Source: a bacterium (lineage in GTDB: Bacteria; Gemmatimonadota; Gemmatimonadetes; Gemmatimonadales; JACORV01). From it: a DNA stretch of 35,632 bases. A program made the position numbers and the translations under genes. Positions 1-9,759 of this stretch are shown here, one piece after another. Where the stretch lies: positions 1 through 35,632 of the forward strand of contig JAJYLI010000005.1 in the NCBI GenBank assembly GCA_021787855.1. The letters run 5' to 3'. How positions within the stretch are numbered: the first letter of the stretch is position 1; every line of letters begins with the position of its first letter. Below the pieces are notes generated by a model, which was given only the letters and a program-made list of their open reading frames with translations, ran no database searches and was not told the DNA's origin.

Positions 1-768
1 GTCGGCGTCGGGCTCGACGATGACGCCGGCGATGCCGCCCAGCTCCAGCGCGACATGCTTCGTGCCGGCCTCGGCGCGGATCGCCCATCCGACCCGCGCG
101 CTGCCCGTGAACGTGATCATGCGGACCCGCTCGTCCCGGACGAGTTGCCGCGCCACGTCGAGGTCGCAGGGCACGACGTTCACGCCGCCGGCCGGATAGC
201 CCGCGGCAACCACCAGGTCGCCGAGCGCCAGCGGCGAGAGCGGGTCCTGGGGCGGGGGCTTCAGGGTCACCGCGGCGCCGCAGGCGATCGCGGGCGCGAG
301 CTTGTGGGCCGCCAGCAGCACCGGGAAGTTGAACGCGGTGATGGCGGCGATGGGCGAGCGCGGCCAGCGGCGGGTGAGGCCGAGACGGCCGCGGCCGGCG
401 GGGAGCACGTCCAGGGGCAACACCTCGCCGCCGATCCTGGTGGCCTCCTCGGCCCCGTCCCGGAAGACGAACGCCGCGCGCTCGATCTCGAGCCGCGCCT
501 GGCTGATGGGCTTGCCGGCCTCGCGCGCCAGCAGGGTGGCGATGGCGTCACGCCGGGCGTCGAGGCCGTCGGCGATGCGCCGCAGGATCGCGGCGCGCTC
601 GTAGGCCGGGAGGCGGCGGCACGGCTCCGCCGCGGCGAGATTGGCCGCCACCGCGGCGTCCATGTCGGCGGCGGCGGCCAGGGGATGGGTGCCCACGTCG
701 CCGCCGTCCCACGGGGAGCGAATCATGGCGGTGGCGGTCGCGCTGCGGTGCTCGTTGGCGATGATCAC
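1..768 (-). CDS. Aldehyde dehydrogenase family protein (partial, C-terminus beyond window edge)
   Basis: Manual reverse translation gives ...AAFVFRDGAEEATRIGGEVLPLD...RWPRSPIAAITAFNFPVLLAAHKLAPAIACGAAVTLKPPPQDPLSPL...ITFTGSARVGWAIR...KHVALELGGIAGVIVEPDAD, typical ALDH NAD-binding and catalytic-loop motifs. Not in the ORF track because it is open at the edge. Start GTG at 768 or ATG at 726. Confidence 0.9.
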   Translation of the reverse strand, partial: MIIANEHRSATATAMIRSPWDGGDVGTHPLAAAADMDAAVAANLAAAEPCRRLPAYERAAILRRIADGLDARRDAIATLLAREAGKPISQARLEIERAAFVFRDGAEEATRIGGEVLPLDVLPAGRGRLGLTRRWPRSPIAAITAFNFPVLLAAHKLAPAIACGAAVTLKPPPQDPLSPLALGDLVVAAGYPAGGVNVVPCDLDVARQLVRDERVRMITFTGSARVGWAIRAEAGTKHVALELGGIAGVIVEPDAD

Positions 769-820
769 TGGCGTACCATAGGCCCGGAGGCGGGAGCCCG
801 TCAACGCGGGCGGGCCTGGA

Positions 821-1942
821 CTAGTCGCCCAGGGCGTCCAGTGCCGCGGCGACGCGCTCCAGCGCCGCGGCGAGTTGCGCCGCCGGCAGGCCGAACCCGA
901 GCCGGAGGAAGTTGCCCATGGCGAACTGCGCGCCGGGCACGACCAGCACGTCGTGGTCCCGGCGCAACCGCTCCGCCAAAGACCCGGACTCGATGCCCTG
1001 GGGGTACCGGGCGTAGCAGATCGCGCCCGCGTCCGGCGCCCGGAACGCCACGGCGGGGCGGCGGGCCCCCAGCCACCGCTCCAGCAGCGCCCAGTTGTCG
1101 CGCAGGACGGCGCGAGTGCGCTCCAGGACCCTGCCACGGACGCCCGGCTGCAGCACCCTGGTCGCCAGGGCGTCGGAGAGCGCGCCGGGTCCGATGGTCG
1201 TGTAGTCCTTGCGGGCCCACAGCTCCTCGGCCAGCGCGGGCGGCGCCACGCACCAGCCCATCCTGAGCCCCGGCAGCCCGTACGCCTTGGACAGCCCGCC
1301 GGTCACCAGCACGTGCTCCCCGAGACCCCACGCGCTGGGGGTGGGCGCCCCTTCGCGCTCGGCGCCCCGGTACACCTCGTCCACCAGCAGCCAGGCGCCC
1401 ACCTCGTCCGCGCGGCGGGCGAGCGCCGCCATGGTGCCGGCCGCGAGCACGGCGCCCGTCGGGTTGTTGGGATTGGTGACGATCACCAGGGTGGTGCCGG
1501 GCTGGATCGCCGCCGCGGCTTCGGCCTGGTCGGGCTGCCACCCCAGCTCCTCGCGCAGCCAGATGGGGGCGAGTCGCGCCCCGAAGTTCCGGGCCAGCCC
1601 CCACGTCTGCATGTAGGTCGGCAGCACGATCGCCACCCGGTCGCCGGGCTCGATCAGCCGCCAGCAGGCGCAGAAGTTGGCCTCGGCGCTGCCGTTGGTG
1701 ACTACCACGTGCTCGGGGCCCGCGCCGGGGTGCAGCGCGGCGATGGCTTCGCGCAGGGCGGCGCTTCCCCTGGTGTCGGCGTATCCCAGGCGCACCGGCC
1801 CGAGGTCGGCCGGCGTCCCGCCCACCAGCGCCAGCAGCTCCGCGAGACTCAGGGGATGGACCCCGCTCTCGGAGAGGTTGTAGCGCACCCGCGTCTCCCA
1901 GGTGCTCTGCCAGCGCTCCATCGCGAACGGCTCGAACGACAT
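821..1942 (-). CDS. Pyridoxal-phosphate-dependent aminotransferase, class I/II
   Basis: MSFEPFAMERWQSTWETRVRYNLSESGVHPLSLAELL..., VTNPNNPTGA, LVDEVYRG, GGLSKAYGLPGLRMGW (PLP lysine). ATG at 1942 preferred over the longer ORF start. Confidence 0.93.
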   Translation of the reverse strand: MSFEPFAMERWQSTWETRVRYNLSESGVHPLSLAELLALVGGTPADLGPVRLGYADTRGSAALREAIAALHPGAGPEHVVVTNGSAEANFCACWRLIEPGDRVAIVLPTYMQTWGLARNFGARLAPIWLREELGWQPDQAEAAAAIQPGTTLVIVTNPNNPTGAVLAAGTMAALARRADEVGAWLLVDEVYRGAEREGAPTPSAWGLGEHVLVTGGLSKAYGLPGLRMGWCVAPPALAEELWARKDYTTIGPGALSDALATRVLQPGVRGRVLERTRAVLRDNWALLERWLGARRPAVAFRAPDAGAICYARYPQGIESGSLAERLRRDHDVLVVPGAQFAMGNFLRLGFGLPAAQLAAALERVAAALDALGD

Positions 1943-1993
1943 CGCCCCTCCGATCGGAGGGGCGATTGTAGCCGGAGCCCGGCGGGGCGGCAA
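1941..1993 (-). promoter_or_regulatory. Sigma70-like promoter with 26-bp perfect palindrome (candidate operator) overlapping -10/+1 and the start codon
   Basis: Minus strand: TTGCCG (1993-1988) - 17 nt - TACAAT (1970-1965), then ATCGCCCCTCCGATCGGAGGGGCGAT (1966-1941), whose right arm contains the SD-like GGAGGGG and the AT of ATG. Confidence 0.6.
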
Positions 1994-2001
1994 GCGAGCC
2001 G

Positions 2002-2808
2002 CTACAGGGCGCGGATTCGCACCGCGCCGTTCACCGTTGCGATCTTGAGCGGCCGGCCGCCCCGGCCGATGGTGCCCTTCAGGTGGTGCCGGCCGAGCCG
2101 CCCGGTCACGGTGACCGGGAAGTCGGTCTCGATGCTGCCGTTGACCGTCGCCGCGTCGAGGTCCGCGTCGAGGTCCCTGGGCAGCGATACGGTCACGCCG
2201 CCGTTCACGGTTTCGAACGACAGCGGGTTGCTCCCGCCGCCCCGCACGGTGGCCGTGACGCTGCCGTTGACGCTGTGGCCCCGCGCCTCCCCGGCCGAAG
2301 TCTCCACCCGGACGGCGCCGTTGACGGTGCCGACGTCCACCGGGCCCGCCAGGCCGGCCGCCGCCACGGCGCCGTTCACGTTCCGCGCCGTGAACGCGAC
2401 GCCGGCGGGCACCTGGGCGTGAAACCGCACCTGGACATCGTTGTTGCGCGTGTTCATCCGGTAGTCGTCGCCGGAGGCGCAGCGGTTGGAGCTCCCCGGA
2501 TAGACGGCGCAGATCGTCACGTTCCCCGCGGTCTGCACGACCTCGAGCTTCACCTCCGCCGGGTCGCTGTGGTCGGCGGTCTTGGTGGCCGTGACGACCA
2601 CCTCGGAGCCGCTCGCGGGCTCCGCGTCAATCGAGCCGTTGATCCCGCGGATCTCCAAGGTCTTGCCCGCCGCCACGGCACCGTGCCAGGTCCACTCGTT
2701 GCCCTGCCGAGCCTCGGGGGTGGCGGACCGCCGACCGCCGGGCTGCGCGGCCGCGATCGCGGCGGCACACGCCGCGGCGGCCGCCGTGCCTGCCAACAGG
2801 TGCTTCAC
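2002..2808 (-). CDS. Exported DUF4097-like beta-repeat protein (VNGAV/VNGSI repeats)
   Basis: Signal peptide MKHLLAGTAAAAACAAAIAAA; seven NG-turn repeats (INGSI, VNGAV, VNGAV, VNGSV, VNGGV, VNGSI, VNGAV). Confidence 0.75.
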   Translation of the reverse strand: MKHLLAGTAAAAACAAAIAAAQPGGRRSATPEARQGNEWTWHGAVAAGKTLEIRGINGSIDAEPASGSEVVVTATKTADHSDPAEVKLEVVQTAGNVTICAVYPGSSNRCASGDDYRMNTRNNDVQVRFHAQVPAGVAFTARNVNGAVAAAGLAGPVDVGTVNGAVRVETSAGEARGHSVNGSVTATVRGGGSNPLSFETVNGGVTVSLPRDLDADLDAATVNGSIETDFPVTVTGRLGRHHLKGTIGRGGRPLKIATVNGAVRIRAL

Positions 2809-3716
2809 CGGTCACCTCCGGTTGGCGCCGCGGCGCCGCCACGGCGCAGGTAGATCGTGCCACTGAAGGACTCCAGACGCAGGCGGGCGCCGCCCGAACC
2901 GATCGTGAACTCCCACTCCCGCGGTCCCACCGGCCCGCCGCCGGGGTTGATGGTCATCGGCCAATCCGACTCGACGTCGCCGCTGAACGTGCTCACCGAC
3001 ACCAGGGCGTTGAGCGCGCCCTCGGGCCGGACGGTGACGTCCCCCGAGTGCGACCGGAAGGCGTAGCGCCCGCCGTCGTGGATGGGGCCGGAAAAGCCGA
3101 TGTCGCCGTTCACGGTCTCGGCGCGGACGTCGCGTCCGTCCACGCGCGCCAGCGTGATGTCGCCGGAGACGCTCTGCGCGCCGACGTCCCCGCGCACGTC
3201 GCCCACGTCCACGTTGCCGCTGGTCGAGCCGATGTCGAGATGCCCGCCCTGGCCGCGCACGTCGGAGACGGTGACGTCCCCGGAGATGCTGCGGACCTGC
3301 ACGTCACCCGCGCCGCAGCGCAACGACACGTCTCCGGAGATCGAAGTGAGATTGGCTTCGCCGCACACGCCACTCACGGTCACGTCGGCCGAGATGCCGT
3401 GCGCTTCCAGCGGCGTGCCGGCCGGCACCGACACCGTGTAGTCCACGTCGCCCTCGTTCTCCCGCGGCGTGGTGCGCACCACCACGTAGGAGGGGGAGGC
3501 GTCCACATCCACGCGGGCGCCCTCGGTCTGCGCGACGATGCGGATCTGCGGGCGGTCCCAGGCCTGGATCCGGATCGAGCCGGACACGTCGTGCAGCTCG
3601 AACCGGGCGCCGCTCCGCACGGCGACGGTGGTGTCGAGGGACTGGGCGGCCACCGCCCGCGGGGCGGCGGTGAGCGCGGTGGCGGCGAGCGCGACGCTGA
3701 CGATGCTGGGTCTCAT
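2805..3716 (-). CDS. Exported DUF4097-like beta-repeat protein (SGDV repeats)
   Basis: Signal peptide MRPSIVSVALAATALTAAPRAVAAQ; repeated ISGDV/VSGDI rungs. 4-nt overlap with downstream paralogue. Confidence 0.78.
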   Translation of the reverse strand: MRPSIVSVALAATALTAAPRAVAAQSLDTTVAVRSGARFELHDVSGSIRIQAWDRPQIRIVAQTEGARVDVDASPSYVVVRTTPRENEGDVDYTVSVPAGTPLEAHGISADVTVSGVCGEANLTSISGDVSLRCGAGDVQVRSISGDVTVSDVRGQGGHLDIGSTSGNVDVGDVRGDVGAQSVSGDITLARVDGRDVRAETVNGDIGFSGPIHDGGRYAFRSHSGDVTVRPEGALNALVSVSTFSGDVESDWPMTINPGGGPVGPREWEFTIGSGGARLRLESFSGTIYLRRGGAAAPTGGDR

Positions 3717-3723
3717 GGGCTCC

Positions 3724-4404
3724 TCAGCTGGCCGCCACCATGGCGGTGACGCGGCGCAGCAGCTCGAGCTTGCGGTCGAGCGCGTTCTCCAGGTGGTCGT
3801 TCAGGTACAGGCTGTTCGGGTCCTGGGCCAGCGCGGCCTCGGCCTGGCGGATGGCGGCGTCAATCACGGCCAGGCTCTGCTTCACCGCGCGGACCGTCGC
3901 GGTGTCGAGTCGCGGGCTCCCGGCCGCGAGGGCGGTCTCCAGGTCGGCGATCGCCGCGTCGTACGACTCGATCCCCTTGGCCGACGCCGAGGAGGCGAGC
4001 CGGGGCGTCAGGGCCGCCGGGGGACGCGTGAAGCGCAGCGCCGTGACGGCCGAGCGGGGCGGGGGCGCGGTACGGGTGAGCAGCACCGCGCCACCCGCCG
4101 AGATCGCCGCGAGCACGATGGCGGCTGCCGCGAGCTGCGGGAGGGAGAAGCTGAAGCGCCGGCGCGCCGGCCGCGGCGGAAGCGCCACGGCGCCGCCCAG
4201 CCGGGCGGCGATCCCCGGCCACAGGTCGCGCCCGGGCGCGCGGTCGCCGAGCGCGCCGGCCTCGCGCTTCAGCGTGAGCAGCGCGTCGTAGGCGGCGCGG
4301 CATTCGGCGCAGGCCGTGAGGTGCCGCTCGGCCGCCTCCAGCTCCTCGCGCGGAAGCTCGCCGTCCACCAGCGCGCTGAGCCGCTCCCCGAGGTGCGCGT
4401 CCAT
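3724..4404 (-). CDS. Anti-sigma factor with N-terminal zinc-finger (ZAS) domain and one TM helix
   Basis: MDAHLGERLSALVDGELPREELEAAERHLTACAECRAAY (Hx3Cx2C), TM LPQLAAAAIVLAAISAGGAVLL; directly downstream of ECF sigma gene. Confidence 0.85.
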   Translation of the reverse strand: MDAHLGERLSALVDGELPREELEAAERHLTACAECRAAYDALLTLKREAGALGDRAPGRDLWPGIAARLGGAVALPPRPARRRFSFSLPQLAAAAIVLAAISAGGAVLLTRTAPPPRSAVTALRFTRPPAALTPRLASSASAKGIESYDAAIADLETALAAGSPRLDTATVRAVKQSLAVIDAAIRQAEAALAQDPNSLYLNDHLENALDRKLELLRRVTAMVAAS

Positions 4405-4406
4405 GG

Positions 4407-5003
4407 TCACGGCTCCAGGTGCGCGCGGAGCAGCATCCGCGCCCGGTGCAGCTGGGCCTTCGACGTCCCCGGTGTGACTCCCAGCATCTCGGCGATCTCC
4501 CCGTGCTTGAAGCCTTCCACGTCGTGCAGCACGAACACCTGCCGCGCCCCGACGGGCAGCCGGCCGATGGCCTGTTCCAGATCCAGCGCCGCGCCCTCCG
4601 GCGCCCGCGGAGCCCCGATCAGCTCGGCGTCAGCCCCGGGCTCGATCCGCCGCCGCCGTCCCGCCTCGTCCCGCCGCCAGTTCAGCAGCACGTTCACCGC
4701 CAGGCGGTACAGCCAGGTGCCGAACGCCGCCTCGCCGCGATACGTCGCGAGGCGCTGCCAGGCTCGCACGAACACGTCCTGCGTCAGCTCGTCGGGGTCG
4801 CCTTCCGCCCCGGCGAGGCGGCACGCCAGCGTGTGCACGCGCGCCACGTGTCGGCGGTACAGCCGCTCGAAGGCCCGCTGGTCCCCCGCGGCCGCCAGCG
4901 CGACATCCGCCCCCTCCGACAGGTCGGGAGGCGAGGCGGCGCCCCTACCGGGAACCGGCGGGCGGCTCACGCGTCGGCCCAGGCGGCGTAACGCCCCGTC
5001 CAT
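4407..5003 (-). CDS. RNA polymerase sigma factor, ECF (sigma-70) family
   Basis: Region 2: GDQRAFERLYRRHVARVHTLACRL..DPDELTQDVFVRAWQRL..FGTWLYRLAVNVLLNWRR; region 4: LPVGARQVFVLHDVEGFKHGEIAEMLGVTPGTSKAQLHRARMLLR. Confidence 0.95.
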   Translation of the reverse strand: MDGALRRLGRRVSRPPVPGRGAASPPDLSEGADVALAAAGDQRAFERLYRRHVARVHTLACRLAGAEGDPDELTQDVFVRAWQRLATYRGEAAFGTWLYRLAVNVLLNWRRDEAGRRRRIEPGADAELIGAPRAPEGAALDLEQAIGRLPVGARQVFVLHDVEGFKHGEIAEMLGVTPGTSKAQLHRARMLLRAHLEP

Positions 5004-5047
5004 TCACTGGCTTGGACACCCATCGGTCGCGGAGGGTTGAAGCCGTC

Positions 5048-6412
<1,365 letters not shown>

Positions 6413-6522
6413 CGCGTCCCCAGGCAGCGTAGGAGGTTGCATCAGCAAGTGTGGCGAACAACGACAGCGCGGGCAAGAGGTCCCACGGGCATCGGGGCCT
6501 CAAGTTGGTCGCGCGACGGGGC

Positions 6523-7164
6523 TTAGCTCGTCAGCGCGGCGAGCGCCGCGAAAGACTCGACATAGAAGTCGGGCCCCTGCGGAGCGAGGTCCGTCCGCTG
6601 AAAGGGGCCCCAGAGGCAGGCGGCGGTCCGGGTGCCGGCGTCGCGGCCGGCGGCGATGTCGTGTGGGGAGTCGCCCGCGAACAGCGCCTCAGCGGGGGCG
6701 GCGGCGAGTCGCTCGAGCGCGGCACGGACGGGCGCGGGGTCCGGCTTGCTGGCCGCGAGGTCGTCGGAAGTGATGATGGTCTCGAACAGGCCGTCGAAGC
6801 CGCACAGAGCGAGGCCGCGCTCGACGCCCCCGCGATTCTTCGAGGTGACGATGCCCAGCCGGGCGCCGCGGGCCCTGAGGTCGCGCACCGTCTCGACCGC
6901 GCCGGGGAAGGCGCGGACCATGGCGTCATGGTGGTCCAGGTTCCACTCGCGGTAGGTGGCGATCATCCGGTCCAGCTCCGCGGGATCGTCGGTGAAGCGG
7001 CGGAATTGAACCCTGAGCGGGGTTCCCAGGCCCGCGAGCCACTCGGAGTCGGGGAACGTGCGGCCCCGATGGACGCGCATGGTGTGGTGATAGGAATCGA
7101 GGATCAGGCGCGTGGAATCAATCAGAGTGCCGTCGAGATCGAACAGCACGGCGCGGAATTTCAT
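6523..7164 (-). CDS. HAD-superfamily hydrolase, phosphoglycolate phosphatase/PpaX-like
   Basis: MKFRAVLFDLDGTLIDST, GIVTSKNR, FAGDSPHDIAAGRDAGTRTAACLWG. Confidence 0.92.
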   Translation of the reverse strand: MKFRAVLFDLDGTLIDSTRLILDSYHHTMRVHRGRTFPDSEWLAGLGTPLRVQFRRFTDDPAELDRMIATYREWNLDHHDAMVRAFPGAVETVRDLRARGARLGIVTSKNRGGVERGLALCGFDGLFETIITSDDLAASKPDPAPVRAALERLAAAPAEALFAGDSPHDIAAGRDAGTRTAACLWGPFQRTDLAPQGPDFYVESFAALAALTS

Positions 7165-7251
7165 CGGGAAGAAGATAGTGGGCAGCGGCACGGAACGCAG
7201 AAGAGGTGCCGGACTTCAAGGCGGCAGTGGCTGCCGGTTGCGGGCCGCGAC

Positions 7252-9759
7252 CTATCGAGTCACGGATCGGGACGCGAGCGCGATGGCCGCCACCAGCACC
7301 AACCTGGGCGTCCCGTCGAGGGCCGGGCCTCGGGGCGGCAGCGCGGGCGCGATCTGTTCCTGGACTTGGGTGGCCAGCGCGCGGCCGCTCGCTCCGCTCT
7401 GGAGCAGGCGCCCCAGGCGCCGCTCCAGCCCGGCCGGCAGGTCGTGGCGCAGGGCCTCGAGGGCCGCGGCGATGGCGGCCACGGCGGCGGCGTCCCGTGC
7501 CCGGCCTGCCCGGAGGGCCGCCAGGCTCAAACGGGTGAGCGCGGTGCGCCGGTTGGGGCCCGGCGCGTTGCCGCCGCGCCGGGCCGCCGAGAGCGCGAGC
7601 AGGCGGGCGCGGGCGAGCGGCAGCACGGAGGCCAGCGCCGCGGAGAAGTCGGGGGGCGCGCAGGGCAGCGGCGTCGCCCGGAGCGCGCGGGCGGCCAGGG
7701 TGCCCAAAGCCACGGGGTCGGCGCGGATGTCGCCGCCCCCGCTCATGACGTACGCCAGCGGGATGCGCGCGCCGGTCGGCCATTCGAGCGCCAGCAGCAG
7801 TCCGACGGCGGGGGCGCCGTCCTCGGCCAGGCCCGCGGCCACCACCGGCCGGCGGGCCGGGGTCGCGGGCGGCGGTCCGGCGATGGTGCGCCAGCGCTCG
7901 CCGGCCTCGAACGGCTCGATCCGTCGCCAGCTCTCGGTCTCGAGGGCGGCGGGCGTAGGGAGACCCGCGGCGGTCCACCACAGCGCGGCCAGCGGATCCG
8001 GTTCGGCGCCCGGCCCGCCGGAGTTGCGGGCGAGCTTGGCGCGCAGGGTCTCGAGGACGCCGGTGAGCTCCCGCAGCCCGCCGGCGGGCACGAGATGGGC
8101 CACGACCACGTCCCGGCTCAACGCGCCCAGCCGGTCCACGCGGCCGATGCGCTGCATCACCCGCACGGGGTTCCAGGGCAGGTCGTAGTTCACCACGGCC
8201 GAGGCGTCCTGGAGGTTCATGCCCTCGCTGGCCACGTCGGTGGCGATCAGCACTCGCGCCTCCAGGAGCGGATCGGACCGGGCGGCGCGGGAGACGGGGG
8301 CGAACGCGTCGAGCGCGCGGCGCCGGCTCAGGCGTTCCGGCCCGGCCCACGCGTCCCTGCCGGTGACGGCCAGCACGCGGAAGCGCCGGCGCAGCGATCG
8401 CGCCAGATCCAGCGCGGTGTCGCGGTACTCGGTGAAGACGATGGTACGGCGACCGGCCAGCTCGCCGGCCAGCAGCGCCTCGAGGGCCGCGCGCTTGGGG
8501 TCGTCGCCCTCGGTCGGCGCCGCGGCGATCCGCAGGGCGTCGTCGAGGGCCGCGCGGCGCGCGGTGAGGTCCTCGGGCACGGCGGCGCCGGCCTCCCCCA
8601 GCAGCAGCTCCAGCAGGGAGAGCTGTGTCTCGTCGCCGTCGTGTCGCGGAAACAGCGCGGTGAAGTCGCGGCGGGTGAGCCGGCGGCCGGAGGCCGCGGC
8701 GTCGCTCCAGGCGAGCAGGAATTCGTGATGGCGCCGCAGGCTGCGCACCAGCGCCGCGCGGCTGGACTCGAGCCGCCGGAGCAGGGCCAGGTGGAACAGC
8801 GCCGCGCCGCCGGCCAGGTCGGGTGCGCTGGCGGCCAGTTGCCCGAGCGCCCGGAGCAGCGGATCGAGGCGGCCGGCGTACACCCGGAGCAGATCGTAAG
8901 CGACCGGGGCGGCGAGCCGGCGATGCGGGAACGCGGTGTCGAGGTCGGGGAACCGCTCGCGCACCAGCCGCCGGCTGCGGCACACGGAGATGGCGGAGAG
9001 GGCGAGCCCCGCGCCGGCCGGGCCACCGGCTCCGTGGAGGGCCTCGCGAAGGTCGGCCACGCCCAGCTCGCGGAACCGGTCGCGGCCGCAGAACAGCTGC
9101 AGCAGGGCGGCCAGGTCCGCGGGCGAGTTGTTGAACGGCGTGGCCGTCAGCAACACGACCCGGCGGCCGGCGGCGAGATCGGCGAGGGCGGCGTAGCGCC
9201 GCGTCGCCGCGTTGCGGAACGCGTGCGCCTCGTCCACCAGCAACAGGGAAATGCCGGGTGGCAGGGCGGGCGTGGATCGCGCGAGGCGGGTGTGCGTGTA
9301 CAGCGGCAGGCGCAGGCCCACCGCCCGGCACTCCCGCTGCCACTCGAGCTTGAGCGCCGCCGGCACGATCGCGGCGGCGCCGCCGCCCCCGGCCCGTTCC
9401 AGCAGGGCCAGGGCCAGCGCCACGAGCGTCTTGCCCACCCCGACGCCGTCGGCGAGCAGCACCCCGCCGAAGCGGTGCAGGATGGCACGGCAGCGCCGCG
9501 CCGCGTCGGCCTGGTGGGGCAGCAGCCAGGCCGGCAGCGCTTCGCCCGGGTCCGCGAGCTCCAGCGGCTCCAGGAGCCCGTGCAGCGTCGCGCGGGCGGC
9601 CACGGCCGGCGGCGTGGCGTCCGCGAGCGTCAGCGCCGGGAAGAGCGGATCAGCGATCCCGGCCAGCGTCTCGGCGCAGAGTGTCGCCCAGGTAGCGCAG
9701 CTCGGCGGCGGCTTCCGGGGCGAGACCGAGCGCGCGAGCGGCGCACGCATCGAGATCAT
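7252..9759 (-). CDS. SNF2/RapA-type DEAD/DEAH helicase, putative defence-associated (exact start uncertain)
   Basis: LLADGVGVGKTLVALAL (Walker A), LLVDEAHAFRN (Walker B), LLTATPFNNSPADL, VLIATDVASEGMNLQDASAVVNYDLPWNPVRVMQRIGRVDRLG. Adjacent to methylase. Confidence 0.9.
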   Translation of the reverse strand: MISMRAPLARSVSPRKPPPSCATWATLCAETLAGIADPLFPALTLADATPPAVAARATLHGLLEPLELADPGEALPAWLLPHQADAARRCRAILHRFGGVLLADGVGVGKTLVALALALLERAGGGGAAAIVPAALKLEWQRECRAVGLRLPLYTHTRLARSTPALPPGISLLLVDEAHAFRNAATRRYAALADLAAGRRVVLLTATPFNNSPADLAALLQLFCGRDRFRELGVADLREALHGAGGPAGAGLALSAISVCRSRRLVRERFPDLDTAFPHRRLAAPVAYDLLRVYAGRLDPLLRALGQLAASAPDLAGGAALFHLALLRRLESSRAALVRSLRRHHEFLLAWSDAAASGRRLTRRDFTALFPRHDGDETQLSLLELLLGEAGAAVPEDLTARRAALDDALRIAAAPTEGDDPKRAALEALLAGELAGRRTIVFTEYRDTALDLARSLRRRFRVLAVTGRDAWAGPERLSRRRALDAFAPVSRAARSDPLLEARVLIATDVASEGMNLQDASAVVNYDLPWNPVRVMQRIGRVDRLGALSRDVVVAHLVPAGGLRELTGVLETLRAKLARNSGGPGAEPDPLAALWWTAAGLPTPAALETESWRRIEPFEAGERWRTIAGPPPATPARRPVVAAGLAEDGAPAVGLLLALEWPTGARIPLAYVMSGGGDIRADPVALGTLAARALRATPLPCAPPDFSAALASVLPLARARLLALSAARRGGNAPGPNRRTALTRLSLAALRAGRARDAAAVAAIAAALEALRHDLPAGLERRLGRLLQSGASGRALATQVQEQIAPALPPRGPALDGTPRLVLVAAIALASRSVTR

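Noticed and set aside
6413-6522. Sigma-54 promoter upstream of the NtrC-type gene
   Set aside because: A CGCCACACTTGC stretch on the minus strand lacks the required GG of the -24 element.
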